Source: Lantana camara
Lineage: Eukaryota; Streptophyta; Magnoliopsida; Lamiales; Verbenaceae
DNA length: 64,000 nucleotides
Assembly: GCA_037501455.1 (NCBI GenBank)
Contig: CM074859.1
Coordinates: forward strand, 91,284,894-91,348,893
Direction: 5' to 3'
Part shown: positions 21,605-33,961 of the stretch, in pieces
How positions within the stretch are numbered: position 1 is the first letter of the stretch
Layout: each line of letters begins with the position of its first letter
Translations under genes and position numbers: made by a program
Notes under the pieces: model-generated
Database searches by the model: none
What the model saw: only the letters and a program-made list of their open reading frames with translations
What the model was told of the DNA's origin: nothing

Positions 21605-23683
21605 CAATTAATATAATGTGATTTTAATTTTTTTTAATAATATTATTATCAAGAAAAAAATACTTTTACGTAAAAAAAAAACTATCTAAAAATAATAATT
21701 CTTTTTGGTGGGAAAGAGAAGCCTAAGCTCCATCTAAAAATAATAATTAATCATCATTGATTACTATTATTTTAAAAAGAATACTTAAAAATTTAAATCA
21801 CTGCCCCTCGTATTTAGAAGAAGGAAAAATGTACAATATGTATGCCAATGGTTTTTAAAAAGAAAGAAAAATCAAATATATATATATATTAAATGAGATA
21901 AGTATATGACTATTTTGGTAAAATTACTATTTAAATTAATTATCTTCACATGTAAAGTAAACGAATAATTCAAGAGAACATAATGTTTATCTTTAAAAGT
22001 AAATAATAGATAATGACTAATTAATCTATTGAAAAAACCTCCATTACCCTATCTGCCCAAAACCCTTCCTGGGAAAGTAAACGACTTCTTAAATCTTTAT
22101 ATAAATTGTAAAGCCGATCTAAGGGTTGTAAATTTTGAGATTAGTCTAATGTTATTGTTATTTTATTCAACAAGATTATACTCTCTCTCTCTCTCTATAA
22201 ATTGTTCCTCCCCTCTTGCAGATGAATGTGAAAAAGAAGAAAAAGAAGAGAGATCATATGGCTCCATTATGATGGAGAGACTAACAGGAAGAGTAGAGGG
22301 GCGAATCGATCATGTTTTCCCAATTCGGAAATTGTATTCAGAACCGACCCTTTTTTTTTTTTCTTTTTTGCATCGTTGTGACTACTTATGCAATTAAATT
22401 TAAAATTTTCAAAAACTACAATGTCCTCCTTCAGGAACTATTTGAAACTACACAAAAGTTCATTCTTGTTTTAAAATTATAGTTACCTCCCGTGTTACTT
22501 ATTTTCACCTCGCTAAAGCCCCCTTCTGTCGATATACCTCTTCTTGTTGATCATAATTCAAAACCTAGTGAACATTTCAATCTATTCTATATAATTTTAT
22601 TCGTCTTTCATTATTTGCAATTTTCATATTGAGAGGAAAGTTTGCATAAATTGACCCCGTTGCTTGGGCAGAATAAAAATTTTCGACATCAGAGCACATA
22701 CTTAAGTATTCAATATTCCCAACATCTTCCAAGACATAAAACAGGCAACTGAAATCTTTATTTAAATAATTATTTCTCAACAACAACTACTGGAGACACT
22801 ATGATACTGCCCTTTTCATCCTGAAACACTTCTATCGCGAAATATACCAGAATCACCCTTCTTGTAGAACGAGCAACAAGAAGGCACCTCAAAGGATGGG
22901 AGAAGTAGGCTCAACGAATGGTCTGGTCCTCATGAGATTGCCGATGAAGAATTTCCTCCGACATTTGCTGACAGTGTCCATCAAAAATTTCTCCCATCGA
23001 ACCAAGAAAATGATGAATAGCTGACAAAAACGAATTACCCTCCGTAAAGCAACAAGGGTACGTAAGCGCGTCATTTCCCGTCGTCAAGGCGGACTTCAGC
23101 TTGCCATGGTGAGAGAAGTGGTTCACAACCCGTGAAAGTTTGTGTTAAGTTCACAATCACCAAAAAATAGGAAGTGCTTTCTGTTCTAGCTTTAGAGTAC
23201 CCAAAATGAGAGCCCTGTATATGATGGTCTTGAACTGCTTCTGTGTAGATATATGTAACAATTTTCGTCCGAGAGAAATGTATATAAACTCATGTAACTG
23301 TTTTCGTCCGAGAAATGTATATAAACGGCTTCCAAGTAAGCTTCAGCCGGAGATAACTTTTTTATTTTCTTTTATTGGGGTGAAAATTCGTTCACCTGTT
23401 CTAAATTGTAATTGTTAAATTAATTTAATATTCACAAGTAAGAGACAACAAATAGTTAGCTGTCAATATTTGTAATTGTGAGTTAGCTTAGCCATAAATA
23501 GTTGTAAATAGATCGATTACGGGTTCAAATCTTATTTAATTGAGGATAGTTAGGAAATTGATAATAATTCTTTTCTAAAAAATTGAAAAAAAAAATGATA
23601 ATAAATAATCCCACATATAAAAATATTTTTCAGAAAAAGTATGTCATGAGGTCATTTCTTTAGAATATTCTTATTTCCTCAAA
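21605..23683. other. AT-rich intergenic DNA
   Basis: Simple repeats include (TA)n near 21878 and (CT)n near 22182. No complete gene was seen. A possible gene relic lies at 22577-23126. TAGCTTAGCC followed ~45 bp later by GGTTCAAATC (about 23475-23538) loosely resembles a tRNA-derived SINE promoter, but support is weak. Confidence 0.5.
22577..23126 (-). pseudogene. Possible relic of an unidentified gene
   Basis: The minus strand shows two protein-like stretches of less AT-biased composition: 23126-22911 (71 codons, with GNSFLSAIHHFLGSMGEIFD) and 22786-22577 (69 codons, with FYVLEDVGNIEYLSMCSDVE). Between them a further stretch (RRVILVYFAIEVFQDEKGSI) is in frame only in part. I recognise no family and see no clear splice chain. 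It may be a decayed host gene or chance. Confidence 0.25.
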
Positions 23684-25041
23684 TCTATATATATATAATT
23701 CAGAACCCTCGAGGCTATCCACATGTACACTGACGTGGATACTCTCAATAAATTTTATTATATTAAGTAAATAAATAATAATTTTAAAATATTTAATGTT
23801 TATCTAAAACTTTTGTTTATTAATTTTATCTAAAATTTAAAACTCCTTAAATTAGAATTATATCGTTGAAATATCAAAGTTTGTTATCTTATAAATCTCA
23901 AAATCAGTTAGACAGAGATATCATGGAATTTGAATTTTATTATATTAAGTAAATAAATAATAATTTTAAAATATTTAATATTTGTCTAAAAATTTTTTTA
24001 TTGAGTTTATCTAAAATTTAAAACTCTTTAAATTAGAATTATATCGTTGAAATATCAAATTTTGTTATCTTATAAATCTCAAAATCAAGAAATCTCATAT
24101 AATTTTATTGTATTACGTAAATAAATAATACTTTTAAATATTTAATTATCTAAAACTTTAAGACTCTTAAATTCAAATTATCGTAAAAAATCTCAAAATC
24201 TGTTGGTAATATCAATTAATTTTAAATTTAAATCAGTAGTTTGATAAAACATTCAAATTCAAAAATATTTTGATATCTAGAATCCATATGCATTTGCTAA
24301 TAAAAAAAAAAAAAAAAAGTTATAAACTTTGTTAGTAATCACACCTTAAATACGTTTTCCAAAAGTTCTACATTCATTTTCTAAACATCCCAAATTAAAA
24401 GTTCTACATCCATTTTCTAAACATCCTAAATTATTCTTTGTCCTGCATTCCATTTGTTTATGGGTAAGTTATCTATTCTATATTTTTATTCATCAAAATT
24501 TCCCTTTCTCTATGTGTTTGTTTGTATGTCAAGTATTTTCGTTATACTTCAAGTATCTCAGTTATTATATTTTTGCATCATATTTATTATGTTTTTCTTA
24601 TTTGATTTTTGACAACACTTTTGATATATTTTAGTGTCTTTTTTATATTTTATTTTTGGTTTACATTATATTTATATAAATATACCACTATTTTTATATA
24701 TTACGGTTATTACCCGTTTATTACGTTATTATGATTTTATACATATTTTTGAGTTTGCAGATCATATATAAATTTTTTGGGATTTTTTAATACTACAAAA
24801 TTTGTTTCAGCAATCACGTTAGAAAGTTTTAATTTCTTTATTTATATGATTTTTCACATTTATAATTCAATATCTTTTAAAATGATCAACATATGAATTT
24901 GTAGTATATGTGTTTTTGAGTTTTTTATTTAATTTTTACGAATGAATACATAAACACAACATTTAAATGTGTTTTTAAAGATAATGTTATATGTAATTTT
25001 AATTAATTGTATCCTGTGCCTTGGCACGGGTTTGTAACTAG
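23684..25041 (+). mobile_element. Non-autonomous Helitron
   Basis: It starts TCTATATATATATAATTC after an A and ends CTAG before a T, as for Helitrons inserted into A^T. Seven bases before CTAG is an 8-bp hairpin, CCTGTGCC-TT-GGCACGGG (25013-25030, one G-T pair). The interior is AT-rich with no Rep/helicase frame, so it depends on an autonomous relative. 1358 bp. Confidence 0.85.
23751..24205 (+). repeat. ~180-bp tandem repeats inside the Helitron
   Basis: Units beginning AATTTTATTATATTAAGTAA start at 23751, 23933 and 24101; the third is shortened by about 15 bp. Internal arrays are common in Helitrons. Confidence 0.85.
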
Positions 25042-25439
25042 TATGAAAAGAAAACATTAATATCCCGAGGTTGCTTAAATTCCGCCAATATTGTTGTCTC
25101 TCCATTTCTTCTCTTTCAACTCAACAACCCTCAAAATTGTTTACGATGTAACACTGGAATTTTTGTGCCATATGTACATAGGCAACTTCAGGATCGATAA
25201 GAGGGTTGGGTCAAAAAAAAATTCACTCTAAATAAAATAAATATATTTTTGAAAAAAATAAAATATTTTATTTGAAATATTTTTTTCAATTGTCCTCTAT
25301 TATTGTTTATAGGGGTAAAAAAATTTATCATCCGAACTATAGCAATTTTTATACTTTTTCGGGCCGAACTAATTTTATTGCAAACCGTCATACTTACTTT
25401 GCGTGTAATCCTTACTTCGTATTATTTAAAAAAAAAAAA

Positions 25440-26466
25440 AAATCTATGGATGGGATTTAGTGGTTTTGATAGCCTGGATACTACCAAGAAATACAAGTAT
25501 ATAAATGTAATAAAGGAGCTTCAAGGATCACGAAACAAGTCTTAGATTCACAAATAGGTCAAAGATGAGCATGTTCTTCATATTTTGATATAAACCCTAA
25601 TTATTCATCATCTCTTCCATAAACCAAAAATTTCTAACTTAAAACATGAAATATATGGATCAGAATGTGCATAAGAAGATGGAGAATTAAAATCCATGCT
25701 TACCTTGAAAACTTGTGGAAGAAATGAAGGGATATGAGCTCCAAATGGCCAAGAAGATGTCTCGCTCTTGTTGCCCTTGTTTCTTGCTCTTTCTTGAACA
25801 AGATATAAGAAAAAGGGGAAGGATGAGGCTGATTTTGATATAAAATGGGCAAGAAAAACGGGTCAAAAGGGGGGGTGAAACGGGTCAGGTTTCGAATACG
25901 GGTCATTTGGATCAAATTTAAGTTCGCTGGAGGTTCAAACGGTATTGAAAAATTACGAGACTTGTCCCGTTGGATCGAATCGTCGAAGCGAGTCCAACGG
26001 CGAAGATGGAATCCGAATCCGAATTCCCAAACTCAAGATATGAATTAAAATTTCCTAAAGTGCCCTATTTTTAAATAGGTCCTCAAACTTTCAAAAAATC
26101 AAATAAACCGAAAGCCTATTTTCAATTAAGTCCCAAAACTTTTAAATAAATTACAATCACATCAAATTCACTTATAATTCATTTAATTTCAAGAAATTAG
26201 CATGCTTGGCAACAAATTCATTTCATGGCATTTACGAGAAATCGACAACAGATCAATTTAAACGATTTCAAGTCAAGCATTTAGATCAAATTAAACTAAT
26301 CAAGTATAACAATTAAATAACACTTAAATCAAGTTATAAATAAATAAATAACAATTAAATTAAGTTATAAATTCATATATATAATTAAAGAACCGAATTT
26401 ACGTGAAGTGAACTCACATGTGGGACGTGGCACAAACTTGTACGTACAAACGAGCGGGGTGTCATA
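25440..26466 (+). repeat. Eroded LTR tail related to the 45-49 kb solo LTR
   Basis: GAATCCGAATCCGAATTCCC followed by CTCAAG (about 26010-26036) and the GGGGTGTCATA end match in order the region 49028-49439 and 42370-43780. The 5' limit is unclear. Open frames here are overlapping and non-coding in character. Confidence 0.45.
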
Positions 26467-27170
26467 ATATTTGTAGATTTATAATTTGAAATTTTATTAT
26501 TAGAGATGTTATTTGAAAATTAATGAGTAGTTGGAAGTGATTTAAAATTATATCTATTTTTTTATATTATTGAACTTATTTGATTATTTTTAGTTAATAT
26601 TTATGCTATTATATATATTTATATAATTATTAGGTAATTATGACATCACATCGATTCGATCAGTGATCCGTTCGGTCGAACCAATAAAATCAATAATCAG
26701 TAAGAAATCTGTTTTGACGTCCGATCCGGGTTTTAGAACATAGACGCTGATGGATAATATCCAATTTACCATTAACCTGAAAACCATTGTTTAGAGGCAC
26801 ATAATTTCTCAAAGCATGACATCAGAATCTCTTTTCCAACATTTGGCTCGGCGATACCCCGATATCTCAAACTACTAGACCCGGATTAACATACTTAATT
26901 GACCTCCTAAACAAAAAGAAAAAAATTAAATAAACGAAAAGAAAAAAAAAATTCTAAGAGACAAACCGCTTACTATATACCTCTCTCTCTCTCAATATAA
27001 TATACTAATAGTATAAATTAATATAATAGTATAGACGTTAAACCGATTTCCAGCTTCGTTTTTTGTTCAGTTGGTGCTTTGTGACGGGGGCTATTATGGC
27101 TTATGTATTTCTTTGTACTAAATTCCAGTTGGGAAGTGTTTTGCAAGTTTTTGGAATAAAAAATCATTCT

Positions 27171-27633
27171 TGTAACAGCCCGAAAATCCGTCTGTAGATA
27201 TTGTCCGCTTTGCTATCCATAAGTCGGCATAGCCTCACGGTATTGTTCTTCCCGGTTGAATTTAAGCCAAAGGCGCCCACCCAGGAAAAGACCTCTACAG
27301 GGAAGAGATATCCACCCCCTTATAAGGAAGGCTTAGTTCTCCTCTTCCTCCGATGTGGGACATTACATCCACCCCCCCATGGGAGCCCAGCGTCCTCGCT
27401 GGCACACCGGCCCGGGCCCCGGCTTTGATACCATTTGTAACAGCCCCGAAAACCCGCCTGTAGATATTGTCCGCTTTGTTATCCATAAGTCGGCATAGCC
27501 TCACGGTTTTGTTCTTCACGGTGGAATTTAAGCCAAAGGCACCCATCCAGGAAAAGACCTCTACAGGGTAGAGGTATCCACCCCCTTATAAGGAAGGCTT
27601 AGTTCTCCTCTTCCTCCGATGTGGGACATTACA
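27171..27633 (-). mobile_element. Complete TRIM element, TSD ATTCT
   Basis: Two ~197-bp LTRs (27171-27367 and 27436-27633) starting TGTAACAGCCC flank only 68 bp. On the minus strand TGGTATCAAAGCCGGGG (Met-tRNA primer site, one change from TGGTATCAGAGCC) follows the right LTR after two bases, and a GGGGGGGTGGA polypurine tract precedes the left LTR. ATTCT flanks both ends (27166-27170, 27634-27638). It has no coding capacity and is mobilised in trans. Confidence 0.93.
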
Positions 27634-29800
27634 ATTCTTGTCCTTTCTCATCTCATACTTTCTCACTCAAATATTCATTCTTGTCCTTTCTCATCTCATA
27701 CTCTCTCAATTAAATATTCTCTATGCAACGCTTTTTTTTTCTCTCTCTCTCTCTCTCTGTCACTATATCTCAAATATTTTCCGTGCAGCGATTTTGTAGC
27801 AGAGTGAGTGCTGCATTGTCTCCCTCGTCCAATGCAAATCAACAAAAGACACTTTACATATTCAAATGAATAAAAAACTTAGGATTGTTCCCTCACAAAA
27901 AAAATTTCTTCTTTTAACCCAGCGTTTTTTCCGTTTATACGCATACACAAGAAATAGAAATCACATTTTTTAGATCATCTAATTACTTATATAGTCGCTT
28001 TTTTAGCAGATATGGTCTAACCGTTAATTTTTCATCAATTTTGAACGGAAATGGCATGTGCACAACACATGACCGTTAAAAATATTGCATTTTGACCCCA
28101 GCAACAGATGATGCCTGAGAAATTCATTATTAGATATTCTGAATAAATAATTAACAAAAATGAGTAATGGTATAATAACTTAGTGTGTTGGTAAGCCATC
28201 TTCATATAAGCATCTATCTCGGGGCAGGGATGTATCTTTCTTTCCTTCTCGATGAAATCACTTCATTTAGATCATCTAATTATTTATATATTCTTTTTTT
28301 CCTCTAGATATTGATCATGTATCATAATTTTTCAGAATTTTCAAACTCTAAACTTGATCTCACTCACAATTTTTTATTATCGTCCTAATTTGGCCAGTTA
28401 ATTCAAACCTACTATATTTTTGAAACATCTTAAAATAAATCATGCTTGACAAATTTTCATGTCTTGATACTCACTTTGTAGAAGTGCAATTAAAAGAAAT
28501 AAAATTTTAATTTTCAATAAGTAAAAATACCATAGAACATTGAGTGTAATGAGAAATACAAGGTGTTGATCAGTGAAACTTTTGAAAAAAAAAAGTTTGG
28601 GATGTTGTGTGAAAATTTTGAAGAAAAAGAGGTGTCAGATATGAATATGAAAAAAAATTTAGCGAAAAGATTTTGATCTTAGAAAAAAATGGATCAAAAT
28701 TTGGGTCAGAAGAAAATAATGTTAAAAAACAAAAGATTGATTTGGTGAAGAATAAAGTTTTTTTTTTTTTTTTTTGAACAGTGAAAAATAAAGAATTTAA
28801 ATGACATGTTTTACCACCAAAATCACTAAATGGCCACCGAAACCACTAAAAGGTCTCCAAAACCACTAAAAATTTGCCAGAGATGGTTAGCTGTAAAAAC
28901 TCAAAGTAGGGAAGACGGTTTGCAAACATAGTCCGGTAGGAAAGTGTAAAAACAACTATAGTTCGACAGACAATTTTCCACCCCTTGTTCGTATTTTGAA
29001 ACGACACTATAATTTTATTATTACTCATTGTACTAAATACATCTTTTTTAATATATGCAACTAAATAATCATTAATAAACTGATCATCAATATGGTATAT
29101 TCTTTTTCAATCTCTAACAATGTCTTATGAAATTGAAAAAAACTACAAAATGTATATTTTTTAATGTGTGTTAACATTTAGAAAATCATTAAATAAGTTT
29201 TTGTTTTTATTTTTAGCCCATGATTTTTTTTAATTTTATACACAATTTTAAAATTTTTAGGGGACAATACAATTTTTTCTTATTTTATATAGGGTTAAAT
29301 ACCTATTTTTAAAATAATAATGTAGCGTCGCCTGTGCATATGTATAATGACATACATAGAGCAAAGGATGTTTTGAGAAGTGCAAAGATAACACTAAGTT
29401 ATCCAAAAACTAACAATTAATGTGATATGTGATATGCTAAGAATTCATAGATATTTGTGACAGAAACAGCAGAATTTCATTGATGGAAGAAAGAGAGAGT
29501 TTTATCCACAACAAAATCATGACATATTTGAAACCAATGATTAGTGAGAATGCATTGAACTCTTCTACTGCAGTTCTTTCACAGTTTCTAGTTAGTTACT
29601 ACTTCACAGTTACTAGTTCTTTGACAATTACTACTGTCGTTATGCTGAGCTGCTTTCACAGTTACTGTTGTCTTTTTGCTGCATATTTGAATGTTGAAGT
29701 ATTTAGGCAATCAAAAAGTAAATCAACAAAAGGGCCTTAAGTTCCATCGAGATGACCTGTTGCATAGCCCAAAAGATTCAGAAAACAGAAGTTTTGGGGC
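27634..29800. other. AT-rich intergenic DNA
   Basis: Just after the TRIM, TTCTTGTCCTTTCTCATCTC is duplicated (27635 and 27669), and a (CT)n tract follows at about 27738. A diverged pair around AGATCATCTAATTA lies near 27973 and 28269. The rest shows no coding, RNA or transposon signature that I can recognise. Confidence 0.55.
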
Positions 29801-29890
29801 TCATTGAGGGCCCATGATCTGAAATCTGGATACCTGTAGAGGAATAGAAAATATCATCATAATCCTAACATAGATAAAAAGAAAGAATTA

Positions 29891-30060
29891 TATGGTTATA
29901 ATGTTGAACCATTGTAGGAATTATTGTATATCAAATGCATACAAACACAAGCTGTTAATTTCTTTAACTCAGATTTAGACATATGGTTATAATGCTTAAG
30001 CATTGCAGGAATTATTGTATATCAAATGCATGCAAACACGAACTGTTAATTTCTTTACCT
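29891..30060. repeat. ~101-bp duplication in an intron
   Basis: TATGGTTATAATG...AGGAATTATTGTATATC recurs at 29891 and 29992 with a few changes. It lies in the last proposed intron of the gene. Confidence 0.75.
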
Positions 30061-31109
30061 TAGATAGCTGATGAAGTGGAACAATCCTATGCTCTAGGTT
30101 CTCCGGAATTGCAAAATACTCGTACTCAGGTAACTGAACGAGGAATAACATCTTGCAATCCTGCATGAGCCAAAGTTTTAATGAGGATTGTTAGACAATG
30201 TGACGTTCTATGTTCAATGCAGTAAGTGTTATGGTGATTCACCGAAAACTCTGGGCCTGAGCAGCGGTATGGTTGCATATCTGGTGCAAAACCATGTCTC
30301 CACCAGAGACCTATGCAATCAGTAGTCTGCATGAAGTGTAATAAGCACCTCATCAAACACAGAAACATTACATTACAAATATACTATTAAATTAACAACT
30401 AAACATTACCTGCCATTGTTGATGCAACGAAGATGCAAATGGAGCAAGCTTGATGGTGAGCTTTCTTTTCATCCCTTCAATTACTGTGCAGTTGTAGGAA
30501 ATAACAAAAATAAGCTCAACCTGTTGAAAATATAAGTTTGGTGAAACTACATACCATCCTCTTTTGGATTCAATTTACCATCAGGCAGTTGGAATGTCAT
30601 TGTACTTTTGTCTTTTAATAGGAGAATGTTAGGATTATTGTCCACTTCCACCGGTAAATTTTGCTACATAAACATCAATTGTTTTTTTTGTTTACCTCTT
30701 CCCTCTCCACATTAAGGGATATGTTACCAAACGAATTAGACTATAAAAATTGGTGTTGTGTTTGTCTCTTCCCTCTCCAAATTAAGGGATATGTTACCAT
30801 ACGAATTAGAGCATAAAAGCAACAAAACTTTACATAAATGATCATACCAAAAATCTTCCTTAAACCCCTCCTAATTGGCCCTTCCTCATCAAACCTGCAA
30901 CTCAAAATCACAAAAAATAACATCTTGTTAATGTCCATGTGAAGAAGACAAAACCGAAAAAAATTAACATTTTGTTAATGTCCATGTGTAGAAGACGAAA
31001 CCAGAAAAAATAATATCTTGCTAATGTCAACCAGACAAAAATAATATCTTATTAATGTCCATGTGCAGAAGACGAGTTATAGTTAAAGTTGTATAAATGC
31101 GTCTTTATT

Positions 31110-31570
31110 AGTTGGATATTTCAGTCCAGAATCTGGACTCCAATCTTTGTACATTTTTAATTTCAGTCCAGACTCAAATCTATGTACATTTTTTCATTTC
31201 AGTCCAGAATCTAGATAAGCTAAAATCTTTTCACATTTTTTATTTCAGTCCAGAATCTGGATAAACTCAAATCTTGACACATTTTTAATTTCAATCCACA
31301 CTCCGGATAAACTCATGTACATTTTGGATGAACTCAAATCTTCACACATTTTTAATTTCAATCCATGATCCGGATAAGCTCAAGCACATTTTGGATAAAC
31401 TCAAATCTTCACACATTTTTAATTTCAATCCACAATCCGGATAGAATCATGTACATTTTGGATAAACTCAAATCTTCACACATTTTTAATTTCAATCCAA
31501 AATCCCAGTAAACTCAAATTCGCACATTTTTAATTTCAGTCAAAATTCCTAATAAACTCAAATCTTCACA
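31110..31570. repeat. Minisatellite in intron 1 (unit 1)
   Basis: Repeats of roughly 60-70 bp around CTTCACACATTTTTAATTTC and ATCCGGATAAACTCA are present. The same array type occurs in unit 2 (about 32650-33120) and unit 3 (about 34225-34670) with different copy numbers. Confidence 0.8.
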
Positions 31571-32369
31571 TATACTGAACCCTAGATACAGAAAAAAAAA
31601 ATAAACACAATTAAATACCGACCTACGCATCTGTCTTTGAATGTCATTGTCCTTGGATATCTCGGAGCTCTTGGTGTTCAAGTAGTAGTTGACTGTCAGG
31701 TAAATTCTGAACTCCGGTAGCAATCCCTCTTTCTCTTCTATTTTTTCCCCTTCTTTCTCTAATGTCTTTCTAGCTAGTGATTTGTGGTTCTTAAAGTGTT
31801 TTTATTCTAGAACGTATTTCTGAAATAGCCCAAAGTTATTGAGTTAATGTGAATTACATTTATGCCCCTTATATATTGAAACAATTACCAACACATTTCG
31901 TTGTCTTTCGTGTTTTCTATTTGTACCAATTCCTCCGATTTTTTTCACGTAGAGTATTCGTACCTCCAAAAATTTTGCTTGGGTCAATTTTTACATCCCG
32001 TAAATTTTTTCCGAAAAATTATCATGCTTTATTTCATAAATCAAGTCTTTAATTAGTTTGATGTAATTTGGAGAATGCTACGAGGAAACGGATTGTGATT
32101 GAATTGTCCTGATATCATACCGGTGTTAATCGTGTTTTTCTATATCAAAAGTAATTCAATTGGCAAGAAACACGAGCTTATTGTCCACTTCTAACTGTAA
32201 GTTTTCCTACATAAGCACCAATTGTGTTGTATTTGCCTCTTCCCTCTCCATATAATGGAATATGTTACCATACGAATTAGGCCATAAGAATTGGTGTTGT
32301 TTCTTCCTCTTCCCTCTTCACATGAAGGGATATGAAAAAAAGTCTACATAAACAATCATACCAAAAATA

Positions 32370-33323
32370 TTCCCTGAACCCTCCTAATTGGCCCTTCCTC
32401 CTCAAACCTGCAACTCGAAACCAGAAAATCTAGTAAATATCCATTTGAAGAAGATGAAACTAGAAGAAATAACATCTTGTTAATGTCCCTATGAAGAAGG
32501 CAAAACTAGAAAAAATAACATCTTGTCAATGTCTATGTGATGAAGACGAAACTAGAAAAAATAACATCTTGTTAATGTCCATGAGTAGAAGACGAGTTTA
32601 GTTAAAGTTGTACTACTATTAGTCAAATGCGTTTTTATTAGTTTGATATTTCAGTCTAGAATCTGGACTCCAATCTTTGTATATTTTTAATTTCAGTCCA
32701 GAATCGGGATAAATTAAAATCTTCCCACATTTTTTATTTTAGTCCAGAATCTGGATAAACTCAAATCTTCACACATTTTTAATTTCAATCCACAATCCGG
32801 ATAAACTCACGCACATTTTGGATAAACTCAAATCTTCACACATTTTTAATTTCAATCAACAATCTGGATAAACTCACGCATATTTTGGATAAACTCAAAT
32901 CTTCACAAATTTTTAATTTCAAACCACAATACGGATAAGCTCACGCACATTTTGGATAACTCAAATCTTCACACATTTTTAATTTCAATCCACAATTCGG
33001 ATAAACGCACGCACATTTTTAATTTTTGTCCAGATGGATAAACTCACATCTTCACACATTTTTAATTTCAGTCCAAAATCCCAATAAACTCAAATTCACA
33101 CATTTTTAATTTCAGGCAAATTTCCCAATAAACTCAAATCTTCACATATATTGAACCCTAGATACAGAACAAAATAAACACAAATAAATACCGACCTACG
33201 CATCTGTCTTTGAACGTCATCGTCCTTGGATATCTCGGAGCTCTTAGAGCTCTTGATGTTCAAGTAGTAGTTGGCTCGCGGGTAAATTCTGAACTCCGGT
33301 AGCAATCCCTCTTTCTTTTCTAT
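32370..33323 (-). pseudogene. Second copy of exons 1-2 of the unknown gene
   Basis: The exon 1 copy (33323-33196) keeps the PEFRIYPRANYYLN and QRQMR reading and the AG|GTCGGT donor, with ATA at the start position and a small in-frame insertion. The exon 2 copy (about 32410-32370) reads EEEGPIRR, then loses one base. No downstream exons follow, so it is a dead partial copy. Confidence 0.6.
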
Positions 33324-33961
33324 TTTTTTTCCTTTTCTTTCTCTAATGTCTTTCTCGCTAGTGATTTGTGGTTCTTGAAGTGTTTTATTTCTAGAACGTA
33401 TTTCTAAAATAGCGCAAAGTTATTGAGTTAATGTGAATTATATTTGTGCCCCTTATGTATTGAAACAATTGCCAACACATTTCGTCGTCTTTCGTGTTTT
33501 CTATTTGTACCAATTCTTTCGATTTTTTTTCACGTAAAGTATTCGTACCTCCAAAATTTCACTTGGGTTAATTGTTACATCATGTGAGTTTTTTCCCAAA
33601 AATTATCGTGTTTTATTTCGTAAATCAAGTGTTTAATTAGTTTGACGTAATTTGGAGAATGCTACAAGGAATTAGATTGTGGTTGAATTGTCTTGATATC
33701 TTACCTGTGTCAATCGTGTTTTTCTATATCAAAAGTAATTCAGTTGGACAAGAAACACGAGCTTATTGTCCACTTCTACTTGTAAGTTTTGCTACATAAA
33801 CACCAATTGTGTTGTATTTGCCTCTTCCCTCTCCATATGAAGGAATATGTCACCATACGAATTAGGCCATAAAAATTGGTGTTGTATTTTCCTCTTCCCT
33901 CTTCACATGAAGGGATATGTTATCATACAAATTAGATCAAAAAAAGCAACAAAACTCTACA

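Larger units (their letters stand above)
29801..31741 (-). pseudogene. Spliced gene of unknown family, start codon lost
   Basis: Proposed exons: 31741-31623, 30894-30848, 30611-30555, 30483-30410, 30326-30243, 30160-30059, 29833-29801 (TGA). All introns have GT...AG ends and the phases join (2,1,1,0,0,0), giving about 171 codons without an internal stop. Recognisable stretches: LLPEFRIY and SSEISKD (exon 1), FDEEGPIRRGLRKIF (exon 2), TFQLPDGKLNPKED (exon 3), KRKLTIKLAPFASSLHQQW (exon 4), GLWWRHGFAPDMQPYRC (exon 5), LVQLPEYEYFAIPENLEHR (exon 6). I do not recognise the family. The expected ATG is ATA, with no other ATG upstream in frame, so it is either a pseudogene or uses another start. Exons 1-2 are repeated twice upstream. 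Confidence 0.55.

Noticed and set aside
22029..22397. 122-codon open frame near a (CT)n tract
   Set aside because: Composition follows the simple repeat and AT-rich surroundings; no domain, no splice context, no recognisable homologue.
23475..23538. tRNA-like A-box and B-box pair
   Set aside because: Matches are loose, no cloverleaf can be drawn, and no SINE tail or target duplication was seen.
29480..29740. 86-codon open frame with a hydrophobic stretch
   Set aside because: It is on the strand opposite the proposed gene, is Ser/Thr/Val-rich, and shows no family match or flanking signals.
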